A DNA stretch of 64,000 bases from Herpomyces periplanetae (taxonomy: Eukaryota > Ascomycota > Laboulbeniomycetes > Herpomycetales > Herpomycetaceae), in contig WMKJ01000060.1 in NCBI GenBank assembly GCA_009733715.1, forward strand, positions 1 through 64,000, read 5' to 3'. The notes beneath the pieces were generated by a model. It ran no database searches. It had not been told where the DNA came from and saw nothing but the letters and a program-made list of their open reading frames with translations. Shown one piece after another: positions 1-11,641 of the stretch. Each line of letters opens with the position of its first letter. Position 1 is the stretch's first letter. The position numbers and the translations under genes are program-made.

Positions 1-56
<56 letters not shown>

Positions 57-63
57 GGGGGGG
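1..63. other. T35-G28 homopolymer at the contig edge, probable assembly artefact
   Basis: The window opens with 35 T followed directly by 28 G and then changes abruptly to mixed sequence. It is not a telomere repeat of the TTAGGG type, and nothing similar occurs elsewhere in the window. Long poly-G next to poly-T at a sequence end is typical of read-end or adapter artefacts. A genuine homopolymer cannot be ruled out from the sequence alone. Confidence 0.7.
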
Positions 64-215
64 AAAACTAGGCTTTGCGTAGCTTGTTGCTTGCCAACCA
101 ATTTGCCCGGGTCATCTTGTCGTGGGGTGTAATACGCAATTATCGTATTTAGCCCCGACGAATTAACTTGTACACCAACTTGTGCTTGTATGTCCGGCCC
201 GGTAAGTATCTGCAT
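64..215 (-). CDS. Possible partial open frame running off the left edge
   Basis: On the minus strand a frame opens at an ATG at position 215, begins MQILTGPDIQAQVGVQV, and stays open for about 50 codons until it meets the edge homopolymer. An in-frame TGA lies immediately before the ATG, so if real this is a first coding exon or an intact start. I recognise no family. A strong plus-strand donor-like GTAAGT at 201-206 overlaps the frame and argues for nothing in particular. The frame is short enough to be chance. Confidence 0.2.
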
Positions 216-3065
216 TCACAATTATGCCTGCGCCCACTCTCGCCATCTTGGTAGATCAAGACACTTGTTACCCTGTATAATGTTTATTCCACATTAATTG
301 TTAAAGCAAATTTAACGGATAAATTATTCTTTGACTTTTTGGTAAATTTATACCTACATGTACTTTCATCTTTTCCACTTTTTAAAGGCTAAATTTCAAC
401 TATACATAACCTTGATCATCCTCCCTAGATTTACCCATCTATACACCCTAACAAACTTCTTTATATAGCCTTGATTATATTCGTTAATTTCACCTCATTT
501 TCTTCACCCATACTAATTTCATCATTCTCTTCTCCCATATATTCTGCCGTTAGTAAATTTTCCATGTTCCCATCTTTCCACTCACACTTCTCCTTATTAG
601 TCTACCTTTACCTCGTGCAAACATACTCGCATACTTACAACTATACTTATTGACTTTCCTCCCTACGCCTCCTCCATATTTCTTCCTCTACCATCCTACC
701 GTATACTCACTTAAATGCTTCATTACAGCCTTAACCTCTGGATCCAGGAATCATACTTTGGCTACTTTTGTAACGTAAAATAAGCCCCTCCTTTCACCAA
801 TAGTATGATCATTTATCAATGTCTTGAGCAAGTTTCCCTTCGCTTATTCAAGTCAGTTGATAAAAATATTGAAAATTACTTGAATTGAGCTGTTCACTAT
901 TCATTTGCATCATTATCTCTTTCCGAATCAATCATCAAATCGCCTAATACATTCCGCAGTTATTTGTATTAACCGATGCATCTACACCAACTCATGCCCA
1001 AACTATTAAACCTCCACTAATATTTACCTGCCCTATCACCCCATTTCATGACCCCAAATAATCTCTACTACTCAACAACGTTACAGTATACATCTCTCTA
1101 CCGTTGCTAAAATCCTTTCCTAGTCCAACCTTTATGCTCCTAAATTCCCTTACCACCCTCTGCTACATTTTCGCCACTTGATACGCATGCGCCCGGTCCC
1201 AGATGTATGTTTTATCAACTACTAACCTATCCCATCACCAAAAATCCCTAACTTCCTGAATCATGTAATTTCTACATTTGTGAGAGAACTTCTCCCCCCC
1301 TAGTCCGCCCTCACGATATATCCTTGAAATATTCGCCCCATCTTCCCTATTCCTACCAGTTTATCCTCTGTTATTAGATGTTTTTCCTGGTTTTATCCAC
1401 TATTTCATGCGTTTTCCTCCAAAATTAACCTTTCAAACTTTATCAAACGTATTTCGTGAACCTGATACATGATGATTTCCCATGTGAGCAAATTTTCCCA
1501 TGGTTTTCACATTTCCTTGATAACTCTTGTCTATCCAAGGTAAAAACCAAACATAACCAGGTTCGATCAAGAATCCCCTGATCACTAAGCTGTCTTGAAT
1601 GACTTGTCCATGACTATACCGTTGATTTTCATGATAATTTATCTTTGTCTACGCCCGGTTAACCGTCTATAGCTTACCAATGTTCCTTTTACAACTTTGA
1701 ACAATCTTTTGCATGGCAGAACAGCTTTTTACATACTTGTACATCTTGCGTTATGGTCATTACTCAATTTCAACTCTTTGCATCAACCTAATTTAATCTT
1801 TTCCGTATTTTTTTTCTTTCAATCCTACCTTGAATTGTGATAAGTTCGTCTTTACTCTTTACTCCTGCTTTCAAGTCACTCGTCCTAATACATATTTTCC
1901 CGTCATAACCCATCCACTGTGAATTCATATCAGGTCTGTGCACTTTACTCTTCTTCTTTAGTGCAAAAACACTCACTTCAAAGAAAAATAAATATCACAC
2001 TAGTTTCGCAAAACTGGTCCATAAATGTTATCATATACTCAAGAACACATTAATTTTCACATTTACTTTAATATTATGAAAATCAGTTGCTTACCATATA
2101 TACTCACAAGCTGCTTGTAACCTAGTGGAATCATTAAATACGCAATTACAACTCTTCGTGTACTCAAGATATTTTTCCCGTTGAAAAGATCAAAAAATTA
2201 ACTGTAGATCGACCGTATGTAAACCCAAAGATATCTACTCCCTTTATACACGGCTCCAGCTTACCCAATTTACCTGTTTCAATTAACCAACCCAATTCCA
2301 TCCTCTTATACTTTCACCGCTAAATCCCAGTGCAAAAGCCAGGGTATTCGAATTTGTATTCCCCAACACATTTCACAAAGCCCGTACCTCCATCCCCCAA
2401 TTTCACACATCACCAAGTATGAAACAGTTCGCATTATTTCGTGCCTCCAATTAAGTCATTTTCTCATGTTTAAAAAAGGGAACCCAACATGTCATATAAC
2501 TCGAACGATTACCTAGCTGAATAATACATGTGAAAGGGAAAAACTATTAAATGGACGGTGTAAAATGAAGGAGCCTACAAAAGCGTTCTAATGATGTTAA
2601 CCCTAGTACAGTACGAAAGAATAAATAGATGGCTACTGAACGTGGCACGGAATAAACCAATATCCAAGGCGAACGACTGCAAAGTATATAGTAAACCAAA
2701 CATTGATACGATACAATAACATGGAATTAAACATGAGAAACCCAAGTATGTTACGCGAATATAAACTTCGTAACGTGGATAAAAATGTGCAAGTTCCACC
2801 GGCCAATGTGGGTGTAGAATTAACGAGGATCAAAACTATATGAACCTCATCCCAGGTCATAAACCCATAGAGTTAATATCAGATTTCACACTATCCCATG
2901 TTTAATCAGGTCAAGCCGTTTAACCGCGGGGAAAACCTCGACTATGTTAACCTAGGATATTAAACGGTCACGAAATCTTTAGATTACGCGTAAAAATGAA
3001 CTAAATAATATCATCGACGACCCGATTTATAAGAAGTATTCGTTAAAAATCTGGGTACACTCGAA
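216..3065. other. Gene-poor left flank
   Basis: No reading frame here has a family signature or convincing length; the longest are 60-75 codons. From about 300 to 2400 the plus strand is strikingly poor in G and rich in C and T, resembling the pyrimidine-rich leaders seen before several plus-strand genes in this window, but no gene follows on that strand. From about 2500 to 3065 composition is ordinary; part of this would be the 3' flank of the dynein light chain gene. Confidence 0.5.
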
Positions 3066-3585
3066 TTACAAAGTTCTGAAGAGCAAAATCCCGTACGCGC
3101 CGTAGTAAAAATAGATAAAACTTCGCTTTTCTAAGTTGAAAAAAATCTTAGTCAGCCATACTGTCAAAAGATTGCTAAGATTCAATTACTCAGCAGCAGC
3201 TTACCGTGGGAGACGAAGCTTCCGAAGCATTTGCCCACGATACAGTGCCAGGTGGCACCTCTTTTCTGGTCAAACTGTGTAAAGGTGAAGGATAATTTAG
3301 TTGTGATTAAGATTGGACAATTAGTTTTTGCGCAAAGTTGGACAGCGTACAAAGTTTTGTGTGTGTGTATGTGCTGGTGTACGCATGTATGTGACACAAA
3401 TGATACTATACTACCTCTTGCTTGATGTATTGGGCAATATCCTTTTCAATTTGATGCTCATTCATTGCAGCTTTTGCTACCTGAACTGCTTCGGCTTGCA
3501 TATCTTCTGTCATGTCGGTAGCTTTAATTCGGACATCCGGCCCTAATGAGTCGGGATCTAAAACAACTTTTAAATCTGATGACAT
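3066..3585 (-). CDS. DYN2: Dynein light chain LC8 (DYNLL/Dyn2 family)
   Basis: This small hub protein dimerises and binds short linear motifs in the dynein intermediate chain and many other partners; it acts in the cytoplasm, at nuclear pores and on microtubules. Reconstructed exons are 3415-3585, 3205-3274 and 3066-3130, with GT-AG introns of 140 and 74 nt in phases 0 and 1, giving 101 aa. The N-terminal half contains [19 protein letters not shown] and [12 protein letters not shown]. The middle contains [20 protein letters not shown], matching the invariant TWHCIVG core. The last exon reads [14 protein letters not shown], matching the family's final beta strand. The family is usually 85-95 aa; the extra residues are N-terminal. 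YYGAYG replaces the common YLGQVA, a mild divergence. Intron 1 holds a short GT repeat near 3357-3375. The gene is transcribed divergently from MRD1. Confidence 0.94.
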
Positions 3586-4807
3586 TGATCAAGAATTCCC
3601 AGTCAATTCAAATATTTCCAAGTTTAATTCCAATAAACTTCAACGCGTGTATGCGTGTACGAGTGATAGGTCAGTGGATGAGCGCAAATATAAGCGTATA
3701 ATTTTACATCCAAGGCTCTAGCATGTAAAAAAATGCGTAAACTTTTTTCTGTTCCATTTTGTTAATGTATACCTTCAGCCACCCACGTTCATCATTTTCC
3801 CAAAATCAAATACGCGCTAAACATTCTCTTGATACACTCACTCGCAAATCCTAATTAACCATAAATCAACGCGTTGATTTCCCAAAGTACCGCAATCACC
3901 CCTTACCTTGGTCTAACTATCAGTTTATCTCTTCACTCATTCATCAATTTCTTCAAACAATCTTCTGGCCTTACCGCCAAAATTTCTCCCAATCACTAGT
4001 TCGTATTTAATAATTTATATTTTTATCAATCTTACATCTTATTTTCGACGCGCCTAAACCCTTCCGGCCCCTCTCGTTTATCGGCTACTCCTCGGTTAAT
4101 CCTCGGTACCTCTCGCCTAAATTCCGGTATTATTCCCGCTTCCCTTGTGTTCCTTTTTATTTCGTTTGTTGATTCTGCTAGTCTTCCTGCCATTAATGCT
4201 CCCTATTTGTTCATCTTTAGTCTTTTGCCATTTTATCTGTAATATGTGTTTGGTCCTTTCCTTTACACCCTGTTCCTACACTATCTTTCAAAGAATTTTT
4301 GTCATTCATTCAATATACCAACACCCCACTTTCTATTTCTCTCTTTTTTCGAAATTGTATTCAACGTAGTCCCCCAACTTCTATTCCTTAGCCTTTCCTC
4401 TTATCTGTTATCACCTTCAATTTTACTCTACCTAATCTACCACAGGCTACCCCAAACCTTGTCCAATATTCCCTACCTCCCTTAACCAAGCCTTTTCAAT
4501 TTCACTTAACATCCACTCTTTACTTGTATACTGTCTCCCCCATCACAATCATCAATTTCGCTAATCTCTTATATTTTCTCACCTCCTAACACTTGCGCCA
4601 CTTTATTCCCCTCCCTCCCCAATCAGATCACCTGACAACTCTCGACCCAAGCCTTGCAGCCTCAGTTATTATATAATATATTTATGAGTAAGCGCAACTT
4701 TAAGAGTCGTTTAAACCCACATTCGGTAGCCTGATTCTCGAAATAAGATTTTTCGTAGATTGAAATCTCCTTCAGTTCAATTTGGATTTTGTCGTGCTTT
4801 TAACATT
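3586..4807. promoter_or_regulatory. Divergent intergenic region between LC8 and MRD1
   Basis: About 1.2 kb separate two oppositely directed start codons. The half near MRD1 (about 4141-4640) is strongly pyrimidine-rich on the plus strand, the sense strand of MRD1, as seen before several other genes here. Short open frames at 4145-4485 are products of that composition and show no family signature. I could identify no definite TATA element. Confidence 0.5.
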
Positions 4808-7461
4808 ATGAATGTCGAGTCTTCTCGAGTTTTCGTAACAAACCTTCCTCCTAATTGTACTACATCAGAGTTAAAAAAACATTTTAAATATTCTTGTCCT
4901 TCCCTATCCCCCGTTATAACTGATTGTAAATTACTACCCCGCCGCAGGATCGGTTTCATTGGCTTCAAGAACTCCAATGATGCCAATTCTGCTGTTAAAA
5001 ATTTCGACCGTTCTTTCATCCGCTCATGTCGCATATCTGTCACTATTGCCCTAAGTTATGGTGATACTAATCTTAAATCACGGCATTCCCACCCGAAAAA
5101 TCCAACCGGGACTCCGTCGAATCCTAATAAGCTCGAACTATCTTCCGGGTCAACTTCCAATGTCCCTCTATCATTATCCTCCGGCCACAAGTCTGAACAG
5201 CACGAACCTCAGTTAAATGAATTCATTAGCGTTATGCAAGCGAAGTCCCGCAGCCTAGGTCAAGTTGCCATGGACTCATTTATCCCTGAAGTTTATGATC
5301 AATCATTAGACACGACTTCCAAATTCAAAAGTTCATCTGTGCTTAACCAACCCTCTCTACCCCATACCAGCACCTCCCAAAATAATTCAGCATGCCCCCC
5401 AAACAATTCTTCCCAATCTGCAATTTCCACCGTTGATAATCAGCCCTCAAACTTCCAAAATGATGCTAATATGTCTAATGCTGAGTGGCTTCGTTCACAT
5501 TCTTCTGGAAAATTAGATTTAACTGAATCCACTGGGTCTTCGAATCTCTCCATTGATAAATCTTCCACTTCTCAACCTTTACCAGGCGATTTCGCTTCCC
5601 CCAATGATTTAGTCATGAAAACCGGTCGATTGTTTCTACGAAACTTACCCTTCACTTGCTCCGAACTAGATATTGATAATCTTATGAGACCATTCAATAA
5701 TCTTGAAGAGGTCAGTACTCCATCCCACAACCTTTTTCTTGCCTTCAATCCATCTTTGAAAGGTGAATGATGAAACTCCTGATAGGGACATATTATGCTT
5801 GTTCATATGATTCAACAATCGGGAAAATTTGAGCTCATATGCTCTACTTCTGACATCTCTTCAGCCCCTCTTCACTTCTATCACCCATCAGTAATTCGCC
5901 AGAACTAACAATTGTCTTCACTGCATAGGTACACCTCCCTGTTGATACCAGTACTGGAAAGCCCAAAGGTATTGCCTATGTCCAATTCACAAGTCCTGAT
6001 AGTGCACTAGAAGCTTATTCTCGACTTGATGGAACAATCTTTCAAGGTCGCTTGCTTCACATTCTACCTTCTGAGAGCCCTCGACATCATAAGTTAAACG
6101 AGTTCGAATTGGCAAAACTCCCCGTGAAAGAACGCAGGCAAATTCAACGTAAATCTCAAGCCGCCAAAAAAACTTTTAACTGGAACTCTTTATACATGAG
6201 CATGGATGCTATCATGGAATCAACTGCAGCCCGTCTTGGTGTCAATAAATCGGATATACTCGACCCTACTTCGGCCGATGCTGCAGTTAAGCAAGCTATT
6301 GCGGAAACTCATATTATCGAAGAAACCCGCAATTACTTCTCCCAGCACGGTGTTGATCTTGAAGCCTTTAAAACCAAAACAAAAGGTGACACTACTATAT
6401 TAATTAAGAATTTCGATTATACTATTACTCCGGAAGCACTTAAGTCCTTATTTGAACAATACGGTTTAATAAAACGTTTGCTTATGCCACCTGCCGGTAC
6501 AATCGCCATTATTGAATTTTTCCGTGCAGATCACGCCCAGAAGGCATTTAATCAACTTGCTTATCGGAAAATTGGTAGCTCGTTATTATATTTGGAGAAA
6601 GCACCTCCCAATCTGTTTGATGATGCCCAATATCCTCCTAGAATTGAGTTAACTCGTAAGAATGTGGAACTACCCTCAAAATCGGTGGTATTGCCCGTCA
6701 AGCCTTCCGCTGATGACTTATTGGAACCAGAGCAACTTGATGATCCGGTTAGCTTCCAATCAATCTTTGTCAAAAATTTAAACTTCTCCACTACAACTGA
6801 GCGCTTAACCGAAATATTTAAGCACCTTACTGGATTCCGGTCAGCATGTGTTAGGATGAAGCCTAATCCTAAGCCTGGATGTACCCCCATTAGTATGGGG
6901 TTTGGATTTATAGAATTTAGTTGTTTAAATGATGCGAAATCGGCCATATCTGCTATGAACGGATACAAATTAGATGGTCACGAGCTAATCTTAAAACTTT
7001 CTCGCAAATCACTCAATCCTGATTCTCAGAAAAGCAAGAATGATAGTACAAATGTGGTTCAATCGTGGAAGACCAAGATTGTCATCAAAAATTTACCATT
7101 TGAAGCTTCTAAGAAGGATATCAGATCCTTGTTTAGCGCCTATGGTCAACTTCGAACAATTCGTCTACCCAAAAAATTTGATTCAACAAGTCGAGGCTTC
7201 GCATTTGCCGAATTCCTGTCTCCTCAGGAAGCTCAAAAAGCCGTCGAAACACTTCGAAATACACATTTCTTGGGTCGTAAACTTGTGCTGGAATTTGCTG
7301 CCCAAGATCTTGTTGATCCTGAGGCTGAAATACAAAATATGCAGCGCAAAGTTAGTGATCAAATTACGAAGATTGCCGTGCAAAACTTGACGGCAAATAA
7401 TCGCAAAAAGTATATGTTCAATGAAACCGTTCCGGACAACGAGGATGTTGAGCCTGCATGA
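4808..7461 (+). CDS. MRD1: Multiple RNA-binding domain protein 1, pre-rRNA processing
   Basis: MRD1 (RBM19 in animals) binds pre-rRNA in the nucleolus and is needed for U3-dependent cleavages that release 18S rRNA. Exons are 4808-5710 and 5929-7461, with a GT-AG intron of 218 nt splitting RRM2, giving 811 aa. An upstream in-frame ATG at 4760 would add 16 residues; I prefer 4808 because VFVTNLPPN follows closely, as in the family. Five RRMs are visible: about 5-82, 272-347, 455-525, 579-663 and 683-760. Their RNP-2 strands read VFVTNLP, LFLRNLPF, ILIKNF, IFVKNLNF and IVIKNLPF, and RNP-1-like GIAYVQF and GFAFAEF are present. Yeast Mrd1 has about 890 aa and the same five-RRM layout. The RRM1-RRM2 linker is Ser/Asn-rich and appears disordered. 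Confidence 0.95.
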
Positions 7462-10400
7462 TTGTCTTGTTTTCCGTTAAGTCATATCTATCTTTTACCT
7501 TCGGCAGAGTATCATTGCATGCTACCCTGCATATAAAATTTTCTCCGACTGTTGTGTATTGCAACTTTACTGTACGCCACGGTTATCAGTCTTTTCTTTG
7601 GTTTCATACATTCCACTTTCCGTGAATGTGGCCTACCCTTGAATGGCCTCGATACCCGAGTCATTCTGTTTCATATACCCATTTACACACCACTAGGTTA
7701 ACGGTCTTCAGCTACGTGACATAGCGGTGCGAACTGTCCGCTACGTGGGGCGACAAACTTCACGTTTGATCCTACCGATTCGGCGGCAAGTAAAGCTTAC
7801 AATTAGTCGTATTAAAATCTAGGTTTACCCGATATACTGGTTGAAAGCTTAGTGCTTCTACTACATTTTAGATTCTCAATATCTTGACATCCATTTCCTT
7901 TAATCGAACATGATCGTAGTTAACAAACTAACTTGCACTCCACTTGTTAACACTGTAACGGTCGCTGCTAATATGGAGGGACAATCTTTCTCCCTCTACT
8001 ATACATTTATTCACCACGATGCAAGTGGTATTTTACAATAAGATCTAAATTTTAAAATCACTGACAATAAACACATAAGGATGAAGAGTTAACCAATCAG
8101 CAAATACGTTTTTCTACACATTTTTAAGCTTGCTAAATATACTCTGGGCTTAATGACAGCTTATATGTTCAATCAATTTGGTGGAACCTCCTCAATTCGA
8201 AGTGTCACCGGCCCATGAACTGATTATCACCTTGAATCTGAAAGCGGGTACCTAACCATGGCAATATACGTTTCTACAGGGATTAAAACGGTTTTCAGCT
8301 TCATCCCTGTTTCCGTCAGCCCTGCTTTCTCCACGTACTAGCAGTTCCACTCACTTAATTTTTTGTGAATTGACTTCCATGAATTTTATTACTCTGCGTT
8401 ATCACCACATTTGCCATTAGTTTTCGTTCCTTATTGACATTACAAAAGACGATCTAATCACGCTGGTCTCATTCTACATCTCGCTGATTGACGCAATAAT
8501 AATCACGGTAAAGATGCTTTCCCAAATATTAGTCCTTCATTTTTTTGACAAATATCAAAACCTCGTGATGGCGTGAAGACAGACTTAAGTGAATCATTGT
8601 ACTTGCTCGGAGTATTAATTGCTTCCATGGGCAATCTCGGTTGACCAATTCTTAAACTCGGTAGTGATTGGATTATCGTGTTAACCCTACTCAAAAGATG
8701 TCTCCTATGAAGCAACAGAAAAGTTTATGCTTGCTTTATTTAATCGTCAGCCCTATGCGCGGTAGAATATCATGTTAACCGCGCAAGTGACGTAAACATA
8801 TCCCCACTGCTTTGCTCCTGAATATTAATTGAAACTTGCCGTACAAGTAAAGCTTTGATCAGCGATCAACATGGTAAGGTTGATTGACTTATCCTGGTCT
8901 ATATGACGGCGCTTCTGTGGACCCAATGTGTTAAGCGTCATACTACTTACTATAATAAAGTTTATGAACTATGGTCGGATGAAAATTGTGTAGAGTGTGA
9001 AATTATTCAAGTTACTGAACCTTACGTGTTATAATTCGAACGGTTTGATAGAATCAAAATCGGTTGTTTGCGTGTAATGCATCAGTCTAAGCTCGTTATT
9101 TAAACTGAATAGAGTATTATTGATACTCAGTTAAATTGAACACGCCTACCAGGAATCTGCTTACCGAACATTAGCAAGCTTTTCATATATGCGAGCAGCC
9201 AATCATTGGTGGAGTGAATGAGTGATTAAGGATACCGTTTTTTTGTGGAAAAATTAATTGTGGTTCGATGATGCTGCATGAACGCATAGTTTCTTCCGAA
9301 TTTAGTTTAACGTGAGATCCTAATACAGTATCCACAAGGTATGGAGTTCATCTGCATGACTTGGGGGAAATGATCGTGGTTATAATCCGGAGTATTCTCC
9401 TCTTTTTAAGGTTTTACCATGTGCTAGAGGTGTCAATGTTGAACCACGTTGCTGCTGGGCCGTCGGATTGGACAAATTATTCATAAAATTTATCTCGATG
9501 GTTTATGGGGAACTCAGATTGAACAGGGAATGTTATTTTAATACCTTGTGGCAGCAGGCCATATTTTACCGGTGAAAGGTGGATTGATTAAGTTAAAATC
9601 ATTAATATAACTACGATTGCATGCCCACTGTACCAAATTCTCTGTATTACATGAGAGGCCTATTCCATACATCCAGTTTTCCATTCCGTGATGGCTGTGC
9701 TCACTTATATCTTCTATTAACGGAACCGTAATTCCAAATTTGATGGGAAGGGAGCGGAACGCCATTCGAATTTTACTTGTCTGAACGTGGTAGATGTGGA
9801 TTGATATGGGAATTCTGTAACTCCTCTTGGACAATTGGGCAGGGGGGTCATACGTGCGGCCCTGTCTCTTCACGTTGAGTGATGGATTGGTATTCCAGAA
9901 GGTACCATTATGTTTACTACCTCCATCGGCAGCTTGAGGTATGATGAGCTGGAACGAAGGGAATAGTCGGTGGTAAAGTTACCGTTGCTTTTGCCTTTTG
10001 CCGGGTAATCTTACGTACACGTTTTGGTGTGGTATGGTACGGTGCAGTTTGGTATGTATTCTATACTGTTTGACTTCTGAACCTGTACCGTATAGTAGCC
10101 AGACTGATGAGGGGTGATTGAAGTTCAAGGAGGCAATTATTGAGATGGATAATTGTTAAGTTCCTGAGCAGCCTCTCAATTCGGCCGATGTGATTACTTG
10201 ACTATCCAGTATTGACAGGCTTAATTCGCAATAAAATTGCTCATTTGCCTTTTTCGCCGGTGTATATCTCGTCTATCTACTTTAATGCCCATCTTAAATT
10301 CGTGGCCCCGGATAATCCACCTGATGTTTTATCGGCACACTTCACGTCAAACCCTACACTTATCAAAAGGACTAAAACATTTTAAGGAAACTTTTCGGGT

Positions 10401-11641
10401 TCTCTCATACCTACGATTAATTGTTATAATTTTCGGTAATTATGGAATTGTAATCTTTGTCGTTGGAATGAATTCTTAGCGCAATTTGGGCTACCTGTGA
10501 TTCTGATTTCACTCACGTTCCCGAGATTTTTTTGGCATCAGCGCGGCGTTATATAGCCATAATTTCGAGTGGGCTGGAGGTCGAGGTTTCATTATTCATT
10601 CGGGGAGGATTGAAGAGTACATTCTTCATATGACGACAAATATAAGTGCTGGAGGTTAGCATCGAGTTGGATTGCATATCTTTTCTACAGAGCACGGCAA
10701 ACGCATTGTTGGATATCCTTTAGTTGGATGTTTGGCAGGTCAAAAGGTGTGTGTGTATACACATGCGCATATATCAGCGCATTTTTCAGCGAAGCAATTT
10801 ACATTCTTCAAGTTAAAATATCGAAGGAAGTTGACCGGGCGATTTGTTGGTACGAATTAACTAAGAGAAATTATACTTGCTCGACGAAGTTTTATCAAGG
10901 AGAAGAAAAGGTGGGAAAGCATTAGCCTGCATGCTTCTTTAAGGGACGATTCCAGTGGTAAAAGGTGGTCATCTATCGGGTATATATGTAGTCGACAGAC
11001 TTGATCGTATCACCGAACAGCATCTCTAGTTTAATATAATTTTTATGATGCTTTTTGATGAAACTTTTGCATCGTGCATCTTATATTCTTAATTGTATAA
11101 TTTTTTGTTACACTTCTTGACCGTGATTAATTGCCTTTAACCAATCGACAAGTGTATTGAGTGATGAATGAAACGAACATTTAACATTCTTGTCATAAAA
11201 GCTTGCAAGGGCCAAGTGGGCGAAGGACGTATTTCAATTATAATACAGTATTTCGCAGAAATCACAGATTCCACGCGCGGGTGAGAATTAAAGCTTAAAT
11301 ATTTTTTGGCTAGTGATTAATCGGCGATACTTGGTGTTTGAAAGAGTGGTTGTGATAATATTAATGTTGTTTGAGTGAATGAATGAATAAAGATTGAAGT
11401 ATTAAACGGATTGAATGCTCATACCAATTCCTGTCTTAATGGATTATGAAGAATTATACATATTCGGGATACATTTGAAGAAATAGTTTATATTTTCAGG
11501 ACAGATTTGCTTTGGTTTATTAGATTTATACGGTGAATTGAAGAATTTGAATTGGGCAGACGAGAAACTCGGGGAGAAGAGGTTTCGTTCACTCTTCAGA
11601 GTGCGGGGAGGGTTAATAAGGAGCTGAACTGGTTTAGAAAT
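7462..11641. other. 4.2 kb gene desert upstream of the TEA regulator
   Basis: No frame here has a recognisable domain; the longest is 111 codons (9538-9873, minus) with no family signature. The region probably contains the MRD1 3' end and a long regulatory and 5' leader region for the TEA gene, which fits a developmental regulator. I noticed CATTCY motifs, the known AbaA/TEAD recognition core, near 7609, 7662, 8470, 9682, 10620, 10802 and 11185 on the plus strand, and near 9527 and 10465 on the minus strand. No tRNA-like B box was seen. Confidence 0.5.

Noticed and set aside
1-63. Telomere at the left edge
   Set aside because: No TTAGGG-type or other short G/T repeat is present, only two homopolymers.
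9538-9873. 111-codon minus-strand frame in the TEA upstream region
   Set aside because: No domain, no nearby splice partners and no compositional support; compatible with chance.
11552-11641. Upstream extension of the TEA protein starting at 11552
   Set aside because: The codon there is TTG, not ATG, and the added 30 residues resemble nothing in the family; the first ATG in frame is 11642.
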